Shown: positions 21,835 to 32,213, counted from the stretch's first letter. The stretch: 64,000 nucleotides of DNA from Oegoconia quadripuncta (GCA_949316235.1 OX438741.1:21418324-21482323), one strand, 5' to 3'. Notes: a model not told the origin generated them from the letters alone. Translations and numbers: made by a program.

Positions 21835-22659
21835 TTTAATTCGCATAATTCCTGTTTACTGGTGACTCCACTGGGTACGAACAAGTTTCCCCAAGGAACC
21901 ATAGTCGAATTCGATCAAAAAATTTTCTATTAGGTACCTACACATATGAAGTAAATCATTCTGAAATCACCTTTAGTATGGAAGTCCAACAATTTTCGCC
22001 TGAATTCGACAATGGTTCTCAATCAGTGACGGATTAAGACTACTTGATACCCTAAGCAATCCACGCCTGTGGGCCCCCCTATCCGTATGTCAACTAGAAT
22101 CGGTCTTTAATGCCCAGGCGGGGGGCCCGCGAGGAAGGGGTGGTTTGTGATTGGCTGATCGCAATACCGGTGCTTTCGAATTGCCAAATGCACTAGACTA
22201 GCGGGCAGCGAGTGGGCGCAAGCGGGAGAGCGGGGTAACTCTAGGTCGACTCTTATGTTAACTTAAAACGCGCGAATTTTCAAATTAGTCCTATAAACTT
22301 TTTTTGGTGTGGTTTTTGGTGACGTGAGAGTGAGACGGGCATCACGTCTTGTCATCAGGGCGGATTTTTTTGTGCTTCTTCTGGTGCCCCCCCAGACGTG
22401 ATGCCCTAGGCAATTGCTTAATTTGATTAAGGGTTAATCCGTCACTGTTCTCAATGGAAAGTTGTTCGTAATTAGGAGTGGAGTCACCAGATGAAAATTG
22501 TTGGACTTCCATACAAAGGTGGTTTTAGAATGGTTTACTTCGTATGGGTAATCGAAAATTTTTTGATCGAATTCGACTATGGTCTCCTGGGAAAAGTTGT
22601 TCGTAATCAAGAATGGCGTCACCAGTTAATGGGAATTACATGCATTCAAAATCACCCTG
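21835..22659 (+). mobile_element. Fold-back MITE family F, copy 3, split by a hAT-type MITE
   Basis: Starts CAGGGTGAAATTTAATTCG after TA and ends AAAATCACCCTG before TA. The left arm to 22015 and the right part from 22456 are joined across the insertion at 22024-22447. The reverse-strand frame at 22434-22622 reads ITNNFS and ITNNFP from its two arm remnants, showing it is a palindrome artefact. Confidence 0.85.
22024..22447. mobile_element. hAT-type MITE, complete, with 8-bp target duplication
   Basis: 424 bp beginning CAGTGACGGATTAAG and ending TTAATCCGTCACTG, giving 14-bp inverted ends. The 8-bp word TTCTCAAT occurs directly on both sides (22016-22023 and 22448-22455). CA-G-type ends with an 8-bp duplication are the hallmark of hAT. 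The interior is GC-richer than the surroundings and has no transposase. Confidence 0.9.
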
Positions 22660-23125
22660 TATGAATACACAGCTACTGAAGATTTAATTCGAGAAAGTTT
22701 CCCTTCCCTTTATCTCTAGGACGCAATGTGCCTAACAACCGACCTATGTGAGGATTAGTTTGTTTGTTTGATTATTACATATATTTTTTCAGAAGTAGGC
22801 CATCAACCTACTTAGATAATCACACAATAACTAAATCCATTCAGAAGGACTTTGTCAAGAAAACTATACACAGGTGCCTTCTCGTGAATCTCAGCTACAT
22901 TTTTGTTTCATGCTTTTCAATCAATCGATCGAGTACACTTTATTGCACAAATAATTTAAGAATACACTTCATAAATATAGCTTCAAAAATATAGCTTTTC
23001 AATGTATCCATAGGTACTGGGTCTTAGCAATTTATTTTTTTGCTACATGGTTGCTTTCTTTGCTCTCTTGTTCTAACCTAACTTCGTACACATCCTAGCA
23101 AAAAACAAGTCCTCCTCTATAACAT
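22660..23125. other. Unassigned, with a short CR1-like 3' scrap
   Basis: ACACTTTATTGCACAAATAA at about 22935 resembles the extreme 3' end of the CR1-like family (minus orientation). Otherwise nothing. Confidence 0.35.
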
Positions 23126-23270
23126 CTATACTAATATTAGAAATGCGGAAGTCTATCTGTCTGTACGGTTTTCTCGCCTAAACTGCTGAAGCGAACATAT
23201 TGAAAGACAGAATGATATGGGCAGTAATTCCAAGCAAGCAAAGCCGCGGGAAGAAAGCTAGCTAGTAATA
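23126..23270 (+). mobile_element. Helitron-like family H, short internally deleted copy
   Basis: Starts ATACTAATATTAGAAATGCG and ends AGCCGCGGGAAGAAAGCTAG. The middle is reduced. Confidence 0.6.
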
Positions 23271-23819
23271 AACCAATTTATCGCCTTCTGCACATGACGC
23301 TTCATATTGCGTCAGGATGGAGTTACATGTCATATTACATTGTATTTATTCCGCTTATTTGCTATACCTACATCGTATCATATCGGTCTGCGTATCACTT
23401 TACCAAGGCAGTATAAATGTATATACTATGAGCATGTATTATCTATGAGTATTATAATTTATATTTTAACCGTGAATGAAAATTGCTACAAAAGTAGCTT
23501 CCGCACTTGTGTGGGGTTTTTTATTTTTTTCTCTAGTTGAAAAATAGCCTATCTCTCCCTCTTGTGAAAAACTACGTCATCCGTTGCTCCATTTTAACAT
23601 AATTGAACCGTCAAAAATTAGCAAAGCAACCGACTTCAGTAAGGTCCCATTCTCTTCTCCAGAGTGCAACATCAGACCTTTACTACATTTAAATGGGACC
23701 ACTCTCGCTGAACCCTACTCGTATCAAACAAAAATATAACTACATCAAAATGGGTTAACGATTGACAAAAATACGTGTGTACATACATAAAAAAATCATA
23801 CAGACGAATACGGAACATC
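23271..23819. other. Unassigned sequence
   Basis: No recognisable gene or repeat. Confidence 0.35.
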
Positions 23820-24068
23820 ATCCCTTTCGATTCATCATCATCAGTCCGTAAGCATCCCACTGCAGGGATATTGAGGGAGTATGAGCCATAGTCCGCCACG
23901 GACTGCGGGTTGGGGACTTCACATGCCTTACAATTTTTTTTTTTTCTCAGGCATGTAGGTTTCCTCACGATGTTTTCATTTACCGTTTAAGAGCAGTCGG
24001 ATAAATGCACATAAGTAATTATATTAAATTTAAAAACTCATTGGTACATGGCCTGCCTGGGGATTTAT
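23820..24068 (-). pseudogene. RTE-type non-LTR 3' end, reverse
   Basis: On the minus strand it ends with TGGGATGCTTACGGACTGAT and (GATGAT)n, like the copy at 37680-37805. The right part contains CAGGCATGTAGGTTTCCTCA and CGATGTTTTCATTTACCGTT, a segment typical of the 3' region of lepidopteran RTE elements. Heavily mutated; no open frame of significance. Confidence 0.65.
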
Positions 24069-24069
24069 A

Positions 24070-24235
24070 TAATACAAACTTTCCGCCCGCGGCTTCGCCC
24101 GCGTAGAGTTTCTTTACCATTGACTTTTTCTGGTTGAAAATTAATGTCCTTCGGTTCCCAGGCTACCGTTCTGCTAAATTTCAATAGTTTATCAATTTAA
24201 GTACGATAGAAATCATTATGTCTCGCATGAAGGTC
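24070..24235 (-). mobile_element. Helitron-like family H, GC-rich end, reverse
   Basis: AAACTTTCCGCCCGCGGCTT and CGCCCGCGTAGAGTTT match the GC-rich terminus of the family. The remainder fades out. Confidence 0.5.
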
Positions 24236-24261
24236 CGATGATGACAAAGTAATGGTTTTCG

Positions 24262-24400
24262 GATAAACACTTTATTGCATATAAGTATACAAACATAAAT
24301 TGAACAAACATAGGACAGAAATTACAACACACAAAAGGCGTGCTTATCCCTGTAAGAGATTTCTTCCAGCAAACCCTCGGAAGGAAAACCCATTTTAAAG
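24262..24400 (-). mobile_element. CR1-like family 3' end, reverse
   Basis: ACACTTTATTGCATATAAG, AAGGCGTGCTTATCCCTG and GAGATTTCTTCCAGC follow the same order as the 3' UTR of the intact element at 59838-59945. Confidence 0.6.
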
Positions 24401-25004
24401 TTTTTTTTTTGCAGACAAAGAGCGATACTTAAAAATACATTAACAAAACATCACTGTTATAGGAACACAAAAGACAAAACAATAAGATTTATAACAGTAA
24501 TGGTTTGATTATAGGAGTAGCTTATAATATAGCGTAATAATTTTATAAGACCAAAAAAAATATAGATATTACATACTAAAATACATATTAATAAATACCT
24601 ACGTATAATATATACTTATCTAGATATCTATAAATAGGATAAAGTTATATATGTTTTTGTGACACCTTGTGAATATATCTTTCTAACATTTTAGATAAAT
24701 AAATACCAATACAAAGCCAGGCAGTCGGATATTAGTATAAATGGCGTACCATTCACAAGTTATAATAGATCTGCAGGTTCATATGGGCATCTATCCTACT
24801 TATAGGTAGGTATACATCAACAGCCTTAGAATTTCACTTAACCTCTCCCACAGCGCCATGCGGCTTAATAAGGTCCTAACCGCCACGTGTTGGAACGAAT
24901 AGCTGCTTGATGGTCACAGATTTGTTTGTGCTGACTATGCTGTCAGTACCGGCTATGGGAGCCAACTCTCGCCGCCCAGGGCGCCAGTGTCAAGGGTTGC
25001 ACAG
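24401..25004. other. AT-rich, then GC-richer unassigned sequence
   Basis: 24401-24830 is AT-rich with no feature. 24850-25000 is GC-richer with no open frame. Confidence 0.3.
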
Positions 25005-25159
25005 GCGCACTAGTTCCACACTAAGCAACTAGGTTTGTATTATGGATACCAGATGGTTGATAAACTATACAAATACATATTTCTTTATATAAAAAATTAA
25101 AAAAAAAACATAAATAATATAAAAAACTCATCCGGTATAAATGTAAATATCCATAACTG

Positions 25160-25256
25160 CTACACATGTCCGTACGTGTATAATACGGACATGTGTAGGA
25201 GTTATAGAGATGTAGGTTGGCATCCCGCTAGGGACATCCCTAGCGGGATGCCAACC
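25160..25256. repeat. Two adjacent perfect hairpins within SINE sequence
   Basis: Hairpin 1: CTACACATGTCCGTA (25160-25174) and its exact complement at 25184-25198, spacer 9 bp. Hairpin 2: GGTTGGCATCCCGCTAGGGA (25215-25234) and its exact complement at 25237-25256, spacer 2 bp. Both arms consist of SINE-3 sequence present in both orientations. Confidence 0.95.
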
Positions 25257-25271
25257 CGCGACCATTTGGTA

Positions 25272-25675
25272 CGGCTTTTTGGCGGGAACTCGGCGAGTGA
25301 AGTAGCATTTTTCTTTATAATTCTTATAATTTGTGCATTCTAGCTTTTGAAGCTTAATAATGGCAGAATATTGTGCAGCAAACGTTAGTGTTGGTGTACA
25401 GGTGAAAGGAAGTATAAATTAAAGTGCGTAACGGAGCTTTCTGGTTCCCACAAGAAGCCGCCAAAATCTTTTGTAAAGCATTCTGCCACTTTACTGAAGA
25501 ATGACTTGACCGTGACTAGACTCTGTATGCGCCAAGTATACGACGAATTACTTGTTTTGACTGAGACTGACTTATAAACTGAAGAAATAAGATAAATTTT
25601 TTCACTCGAAACTGGCAGTAATGTCCCTCGACAGTGAGGTGGACTGGTTGCCATCCTCAAAAATAAGAAGAAGAA
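25272..25675 (+). mobile_element. Chimeric retroposon R, copy 1 (404 bp)
   Basis: Inserted in a SINE and flanked by the 12-bp duplication GACCATTTGGTA (25260-25271, 25676-25687). The first ten bases differ from copy 2. 25280-25592 is a 313-bp module shared with 32418-32730, about 12 mismatches and no gaps. The last 83 bp (25593-25675) are unrelated to copy 2 and end A-rich (AAAAATAAGAAGAAGAA). Within the module an ATG (MAEYCAANVS) opens a 20-codon frame. A second frame (ELSGSHKKPPKSF, NDLTVTRLCMRQVYDELLV) stays open over most of the rest and ends at a TAA present only in this copy. A retroposed cellular transcript fits best; the source gene is unknown. Confidence 0.75.
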
Positions 25676-25782
25676 GACCATTTGGTATAGCAGTCAGAGT
25701 TTCTAACCACTACACCAAACAGGTCGTCTTTCAAGAAAAGTATGACTTGAGTAAGTGCTCGGTTCGGTTGGTGTTAAGGTAT

Positions 25783-25985
25783 TTTTGACCCCCGACGAAA
25801 AACGACGGTTGTTATGTGTTTGACGGTGTTGTGTGTGTGTGTCCAGTCATTGTGCGGATATATTTCAGTGATGCGTGGTCCGATTCGAGTGTGATTTTAT
25901 ATTAAAGAAAAGAGACTTAACGAGGTGGCAGGTTATTAACCATGTTTAATGAAAATCGGTTAAGTCGTTTCGAAGATATTTTTTT
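25783..25985 (+). mobile_element. Interspersed repeat family E
   Basis: TTTTTGACCCCCGACG, GGTTGTTATGTGTTTGACG and AATGAAAATCGGTTAAG are marks of a repeat also seen in reverse at 52590-52712 and, diverged, at 54810-54985. No coding capacity; class unclear. Confidence 0.5.
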
Positions 25986-26125
25986 TAACAAAGTTGTTCA
26001 GTGTATTTCTATGATCTTTAAGGGGTTTTCTAAAATTTATAGTTATTAAATGTCTAGTGAGCTTAGCACCTTATCTAAGATGACAATAAGTATGTTATCG
26101 AGATTAGATAACCAGGAGTTAAGTT

Positions 26126-26218
26126 TAGGAAGTAAGCGCGTTTCTACCTTCGCTCTCATCTTCACTTAACATCTGGTATGATTTAGGTTAACAAATAACC
26201 TGTTCTATATAAAAAAAA
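26126..26218 (+). mobile_element. SINE family 1, diverged 3' fragment
   Basis: CTACCTTCGCTCTCATCTTC, ACTTAACATCTGGTATGATT and a terminal A-run align with the family end, with more substitutions than other copies. Confidence 0.6.
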
Positions 26219-26592
26219 CCATTGTAAACTGATTCCTAAGCACACACATTGTAGTGGACAAAGCCAGTGTGAATGTGAGCGTCAATAAATCTCGAGATAT
26301 TCCTATTTGATCTACACCACAATCCTCAAATCTAGGTGTTAAACATAATATTGAAATTTATACATTATTTATAATAATATATAGACGGTTTGTTTTATAA
26401 AACACTATGCGAGGTCAACTTGTTAGCGGTTCTTTTGTCTCTGAACATAATAGAAGGGTTATGTAGTCAGTTTTATCACTTGCTCACAGTATAAAATCAC
26501 GTTTCCATAATAAGATCTGAATCATCGAACATGCATGAGGGATAACTACACCTAGTATACGACTATCTATCACATTCAACCTACTAACCTTA

Positions 26593-27063
26593 AGGGCTTC
26601 GGAGACGGTCAAGCGGCTTGACGTCGAGCACAAGAAAAGTTTGTGCTTTGGACGCGTCTTACAATCAAGCCGAATAACATTTCGTGTTTTGCTCGTCGTG
26701 CCAAGCGGTTATGAATAAAAAGTAAGTATGACATGAACTGAAACTCAGATCAATAACTTTCATAATTTATAAATATTTCTAAAAGCGTTTAGCTGTTATG
26801 TTTTTGTTTATTTCCCCGTTAAAGTTATATCTTTAAACTTTCGTTTAATGTGTCTGCGATCAACGCTATCACAAGTCTGATACTTGAAGCAAGCACGTAC
26901 ACGATCAAGCAGTCGCATGAAGTAAAAAATATAATTTTTCATCACGCCCATCAAGCACCTAGTTTTCTTGATGCAAGCGTCGCAAACGTAAATAAACAAC
27001 AGGCTTGGTTCAAGCCAAAACCTACGGATTGACGTTATGCCGCTTGATCTTCTCCGAAACCCT
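26593..27063. mobile_element. MITE with TTA target duplication, Harbinger-like
   Basis: 471 bp. The left end AGGGCTTCGGAGACGGTCAA, continuing GCGGCTTGACGTC, pairs with the right end, which reads in complement AGGGTTTCGGAGAAGATCAA then GCGGCATAACGTC. About 33 bp of inverted repeat is thus retained with few mismatches. TTA lies directly outside both ends (26590-26592, 27064-27066), the preferred duplication of PIF/Harbinger. The 109-codon minus-strand frame crossing the right end is not considered a gene. Confidence 0.75.
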
Positions 27064-27066
27064 TTA

Positions 27067-27424
27067 CCGTTGGTGCGCAAATCATGGATATAAACACTGC
27101 GTGCACATGAACGAGCACGATCGGTTCTTAAGCGCAATTAATTGTGACAGCGGTATAATACGTCATCGATGACTTCATACTTAATGTCATGGTAAGCTCA
27201 TAGTACTCGCGATGTAATCCCATTCGCTATTCGTTTTCGATTAGCGAAGTTAAGCTATATCTGGCGCTGTCATTCATTGTATGGGTGACCATTAGCGGCA
27301 TTTTACTATGAGTGTTTCTGTACTTCGTAGGGTACGTTCAATGGTCGGTCCCTGTTGTTTCAGTGCTCTACCTTGACTTAAAAACACTGACTGTAAGACC
27401 ACTAGTCTGACACTAATCTAACCA
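27067..27424. other. Unassigned sequence
   Basis: No recognisable feature. Confidence 0.35.
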
Positions 27425-27525
27425 CCCGCACTGGGCCCGTGTGGTGGATTATATCCCATCCCATCTCCCAATGAGTGGTGACTGTACCCCAACATTTGGG
27501 ACGTGTACGGCTGTTGATTAGGAAG
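27425..27525 (+). pseudogene. RTE-type non-LTR 3' terminus
   Basis: GTGTGGTGGATTATAT and CAACATTTGGGACGTGTACG followed by GCTGTTGATTA correspond to the conserved end of RTE-type elements, which usually read GTGGGACGTATA ... GGCTGATGATGA. Confidence 0.55.
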
Positions 27526-27660
27526 CTCACAGTAATCACAGTTCATGACATATATGGAAACCATCACCACCACTCAAAACGTGACATATCTCGTAAATTG
27601 AATTGAACCGACCCGTGAGTAATATAAACGAACGCTTGCCCTTTAATCCAAAGCGGATTA

Positions 27661-27735
27661 CAAAGTTTTTTTAAACTTTATTTAAAGAGGTTAGTCACTT
27701 TTGTGACTATGCCGCTCTATACGTACACATACCTG
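27661..27735 (-). mobile_element. 3' UTR scrap of the non-LTR family at 39606-39940
   Basis: The reverse complement contains GAGCGGCATAGTCACAAAAG, matching GAGCGGCATAGTCGCTTTCG after the stop at 39852. Only the last bases and an A-rich tail remain. Confidence 0.5.
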
Positions 27736-28077
27736 ACCTTAAGGTTGAAGTTAAGACAACTAGGTATTTATCTTAATTTCAACCCTAATCAATTTATACA
27801 GCGTTCGAGCCGCTCCCGTTAGTGCGGGGAGGCCAGTGCCGTATTACATCCTCCGACCTCTCTACTTCTATTTAGTGTCTGTAGGACTTGTTCCGGACAC
27901 ACTCCATTATTTTGTGATATGCATCTTCTATCATATTTGGTCTTCTACGCGATTTGGTGACTGAGATTTTCCCATCATAAATGCAAATTTATTTAACTTC
28001 GATCCGGAAGTCTCATTCTGTAACAAGATCATTTATATTTAAGCAGCTGCTGATCCAGGATGTATTTAAAGGTTCTG

Positions 28078-28250
28078 GTTTTTTTTTATGATTGACTGGA
28101 TTCGCGTTTGACCACAATCTCACCTGATGGAAAGTAACGAGGTGGTCGAAGATGAAGCACGCGATCCCAGTAAATGTCTATTCACTCCGCTCTTGAAGAT
28201 CCCAAGGTTGTAGGATTCTGGAAAGACTGACGCCGGAAGGGAGTTCCATG
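28078..28250 (-). pseudogene. Non-LTR family Y, 3' end, reverse
   Basis: On the minus strand the frame reads KAWNSLPASVF, YNLGIFKSGVNRHLLGSRAS and stops shortly after, then TGTGGTCAAACGCGAATCCA and an A-run. WNSLP and F-K--V--HL are the standard C-terminal marks of insect non-LTR reverse transcriptases. Other Y ends: 30690-30870, 41247-41325, 50275-50430, 51600-51690. Confidence 0.75.
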
Positions 28251-28730
28251 CCTTCTTTTTTTTATGTAAGAGGGCGGCAAACGAGCATGCGGGTCACCTG
28301 ATGGAAAGAAATCACCGCCGCCCATGGACACCCGCAACACCAAAAGGGTCACAGATGCGTTGCCGGCCTTTGAGGAAGGTGTAGGCTCGTTTCTTGAAGT
28401 TTCCAATGTCGTACTCGTTCGGGAATACCGCTGCAGGAATTCCGTTCCACAGGGTGGTCGTACGTGGTAGGAAGTTTCTTGAGAAACGTACAGTGGTAGA
28501 CTTCCACTCATCCAGGTGATGTGGATGGAATTTTAATTTTCGGCGAGAAGTGTAACGATTAAATTGAGCAGCGGGTATTAGCTCGAACAGTTCTTCAGAA
28601 CACTCCCCATGAAATATGCGATAGAGGATGCAGAGGGACGCGACGTCTCTTCGCAACGCCAGGGGATCCAGTCGGTCAGTGAGACTCTCTTGGCCGACAA
28701 TTTGTTCGGATGATGAATGAAGAATCAAAC
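28251..28730 (-). pseudogene. Non-LTR family X, reverse transcriptase C-terminus
   Basis: A 138-codon uninterrupted minus-strand frame encodes the C-terminal domain: [72 protein letters not shown], then [14 protein letters not shown]. It is followed by a 3' UTR ending CATCAGGTGACCCGCATGCT ... and an A-run. The catalytic core is lost by 5' truncation. The X element abuts the Y element, with the two A-tails about 170 bp apart in the same orientation, probably X inserted into Y. Confidence 0.85.
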
Positions 28731-30304
28731 TTCTTAGTGCGAATGTTCGGTATATTAACTATATACGGGTGGAATCCCTCCCCACGTCTAGTGGTCCGAA
28801 GATTGAAGGGCGACGGTGGAATAAGATTATGTAATTGTATGGTCTTATACCATATACCTACTTCTTTAGATCTCTCTTCAAATTATATTCTGTCCACAAT
28901 TTCACACATTCTTTTATGGATTCATGTAAGCAGTCGGTAAAAGACGTACGGGTAATAATTGTTTGTCCCTCAGTAGCAGCTTCTATAGCTGAAAATGTCT
29001 GCCCTCTCGTTACCTCGTTATCCTGGGACAACTTAAAATATTTTTACCAGACTACGCCATGAAGGAAGAGAAATACATGAATCTCATTATCTTTGAGTCT
29101 CCAATAAAATTATCCATGTTTACCCGCAGTCCTTTTGACCCAGTGTGAGTGCCTTATTTATGACTCTTATCTAATAATTAAAGCGTTTGTGCATGGATTA
29201 ATAGTTCAATAACATCTGTTTTGTTATGTTATCGATTGTCTTAGCAAAGTAAGCATATAGTTTGTTTGTAAATTAATCACGTAATCATTACACGTGTGGG
29301 CCGCTCTCGATGTTGGTACTTTGTTATTATGAATGAGTGTGTTAACCCAATTTTTGTCAAATCAAAAAGTTTATAAGTACTCTGTAAACTATTATGATTT
29401 AGGTAAGGTTAACTTTGACATTCTCTTTAAGTAATGCATTTTTAATTGCGTTAAACTAAAAAATTGAACTTTTTACAGCAGTATGAAGCTGAAAGTTAGT
29501 ATTTATTTATTTATATTATATTCGCTATTAATTTCAACTTGATATCTCGTTGGGACGTTGACGTTTCTTGGGAAAAAGGGCCTTCAAACGTTTGCCAATC
29601 ATAGTGTTATGTAAGGAACCCTCAAGGTACGAGTCCTGCTCGTACCTGACCGTATTTTTCTCCTTTCCCGGATCGTATAAGCGGCTTGTGAATATCGATT
29701 TCAAAGTCACGCATAACGCTCAAGTGGGTTTGGCATTTGTGCCAACAGGAATAGAGTTGCTAATTTAAGCACCATAACAAACCAACCTTAACCTAAAAGG
29801 TCACAAAATGCCAAGGTCAGCCAATGTCCTGCCACCGTTGGTTCTAATTGGCTTGCAGCCTTTTTAATAAAAACATCTGCTCTGTTGCTCATCATTGCAT
29901 GTGAGTCAGCCTCACTCAGCACGGCCTAATATTTATATATGCAGTTTTATTAATGGATGCACCTTGTGGGTTCTTGATTATTTATTTTATAATTGACACC
30001 GACTAAAGATGGATCCGACAAACTTTACTATATACCTACCTACAGTCAGCTCCATAAATAAAAAATAAAAAAACAATACAATTTTTGTTAGAGAGAATAG
30101 CACATAGCTGGACATTGTTGCCATGGTCATGAGAACGGAGTTTGATTTGGGATACCACATGCGGCAACACTTTGGCACCTTCTCACATTCCAAAAACCAC
30201 CGCGAGAGTCTGGGCCACGGCTGAGGAAGCCCAGCTACTTACGCGACGCAAATACTCATCGTTACGTTTGCTGTAAACACTGTGGACCCGTCACTATGGG
30301 CAAT
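28731..30304. other. Unassigned sequence
   Basis: The first hundred bases may be degraded upstream sequence of the X element. A 66-codon plus-strand frame at 29568-29768 is unremarkable. No supported feature. Confidence 0.3.
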
Positions 30305-30508
30305 TTTTTTTTTATGCACGACGGGTTCGTACTTGACCTCAATCACGCCTGATGTTAAGTGAAGATGAGGTCGAAGGTGGAAGCGTACTGACGCAGAAAC
30401 CTCAACACATTTGGGGGACTGGCTATCTTATCTCTGACAACCGGAACACAACATGCTTAACATTCCTACTATAGATAAGATGGTGGTAGCTAGCCAGGCG
30501 GTGGCCAT
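30305..30508 (-). mobile_element. SINE family 1, 3' two-thirds, reverse
   Basis: Begins with the T-run of the reversed A-tail, then GCACGACGGGTTCGTACTTG, CCTCAATCACGCCTGATG, TGGAAGCGTACTGACG, and ends at GGTAGCTAGCCAGGCGG. The tRNA-like head is missing. Confidence 0.85.
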
Positions 30509-30689
30509 AAAGACTATGAGTCATCAGATACGCAGAAGTTCATCCACGATCTCTAAACCTGATTGATTCTGGCCTGTGACCTTCGGGCTGGCGCGTACGT
30601 CTTAGTCTAATTGTTCAGCGAGGCAACGCGGCCAGTATGTTAGGAACCATGCCACAAACGGGGGATCTGGATGATGTTTTCCTTGCTTA

Positions 30690-30870
30690 GTTTTTCCTTT
30701 CCTGTCAGTCAAGTCAGTCAGTTTTCCTGAATCCTACAATCTTGGGATCTTCAAGAGCAGGGTGAATAGGCATCTACTGAGATCGCGTGCTTCATCTTCG
30801 GCCACATCATCACTTCCCATCAAGTGAGATTGTGGTCAAACGCGTATCCAGTTAACCATAAAAAAAAAGT
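30690..30870 (+). pseudogene. Non-LTR family Y, 3' end
   Basis: CTGAATCCTACAATCTTGGG, ATCTTCAAGAGCAGGGTGAA, CACTTCCCATCAAGTGAGAT and GTGGTCAAACGCG precede an A-run, as in the copy at 28078-28250. Confidence 0.75.
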
Positions 30871-31032
30871 TTAGTTTTTATTGATTTGCGTTGTATTTTA
30901 AAAACGAAGATAGTTTTATCATTTGTAAACGAATAAATGTGGCAAGTATGAATAATAATTCATGATATTATACATATATATGACTTCAGCACTCTCAATT
31001 TCAACTTCAATTATGTTTCAATTTTATTATCT

Positions 31033-31253
31033 GACTAATATTATAAATGCGAAAGTTTGTTTGTTTGTTTGTTGCTCAATCACGGCGAAACGGATGAACG
31101 GATTTGGATGAAATTTGGTATATAGGTAGAATATACCCTGGATTGAGACATAGGATATTTTTTATCCCGATGAACTAAGTAGTTCCCGAGGTATAAACAA
31201 ATTTCCGCGATAAAGTTATTCTACGCAGGCGAAGCCGCAGGCGGAAACCTAGT
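31033..31253 (+). mobile_element. Helitron-like family H, full-length copy
   Basis: ACTAATATTATAAATGCGAA to GCGAAGCCGCAGGCGGAAAC and CTAGTA. It includes the typical CTCAATCACGGCGAAACGGA and TGGATGAAATTTGGTATATA. About 220 bp, no coding capacity. Confidence 0.75.
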
Positions 31254-31939
31254 AAATAATAATGCATAACATAAAATTCATACATACACTCGAAAAACAT
31301 TACCCTCCCTCCTTGGGCAGCCGGGTAATAAATAGGTTCTCAAATTTTTTAACTATTAAATATTCGTTTATTCATATATTAACTTGTATTACAGAAAACG
31401 TCGGCAAAAAAAAAACAAAAGATTAACCCTAAATTAATTATCATGTTCCTGAATTCCGAAAAAAGACAAAGCGGTCGTAATTCTTTTTGACTTCGTGATA
31501 TAATTTTTTATAATGAGGGCGCTACTGAAACGTGAATGGGCTCTTAAGGCGCTAATATAGGTAGAGGATTAAATTAAAAACGTGCTCACGAATAACGTTC
31601 CTACAGGCGTAACGTTGTAAGACACTAATAACCAGTGGAACGTGATAAAAATTATGACTTTCTATAATACTTCACCAGTGTGACTTATGGCATCAGCACG
31701 TGGTTTCTGACCACAAGATAGCTCAAGATCACTGAGCCATGGACAGCGCAATTTTACTGATATTATACTGTTTCTATAACATGTAGGCTTGTTTTATAAC
31801 AGGGTGTATTCACAGATTTGTATTAATCTGTGGGTGTATTAAAGTTAAGAAGATCATTTTATTATCCTCTCATCGCATCTTGCTGATTACTCCTATTAAT
31901 TGTAATTGTTATTTGTATGTACATTTGTTGACCAGTGTC
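31254..31939. other. Unassigned sequence
   Basis: No recognisable feature. Confidence 0.35.
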
Positions 31940-32158
31940 CGTGCGTCATTTGGAGGCTCCACTGAAAACCAGCGTTGTAGTGAACGGCTACAACCCAAGC
32001 TGAGTTGGAGACCTTTTAGACTCCACCTTGCGACACCGACAATTAGATGGCAAATACAATGTTATTTTTTGCATGTGTCTCGACTGTGTAATATTTGTAC
32101 CTGACTGTTTGTGTCATGAGATGGGTTTAAATAAATTTTTCTTTCTTTCTTTCTTTCA
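31940..32158 (+). mobile_element. Non-LTR 3' UTR with (TTTC)n tail
   Basis: CTGAAAACCAGCGTTGTAG leads to AATAAATTTTTCTTTC and a (TTTC)n tail. The reverse copy at 41495-41715 shares the CAGCGCTGATTTTCAGC region and the (GAAA)n tail, and 50520-50632 shows the same tail. Confidence 0.6.
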
Positions 32159-32213
32159 ATGCTCAGTATTTCATTACAAGATTGAAACAGGAATGAAGAA
32201 ATCAGTAGAATAA

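Larger units (their letters stand above)
25005..25740 (-). mobile_element. SINE family 3, reverse, internally rearranged and split by a retroposon
   Basis: 3' end at 25012 onward (TTCCACACTAAGCAACTAGG), head at about 25687-25728 (TAACCACTACACCAAACAGG). Between them the middle has been inverted and duplicated into two hairpins (25160-25256), and a 404-bp foreign sequence (25272-25675) is inserted with a 12-bp target duplication. Confidence 0.8.

Noticed and set aside
26808..27137. 109-codon arginine-rich minus-strand frame as a host gene
   Set aside because: It crosses the end of a MITE with clear inverted ends and target duplication, and has no recognisable domain.
28182..28511. 109-codon minus-strand frame in the LINE X region
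   Set aside because: It overlaps the genuine reverse transcriptase C-terminal frame in another phase and runs into a different element.
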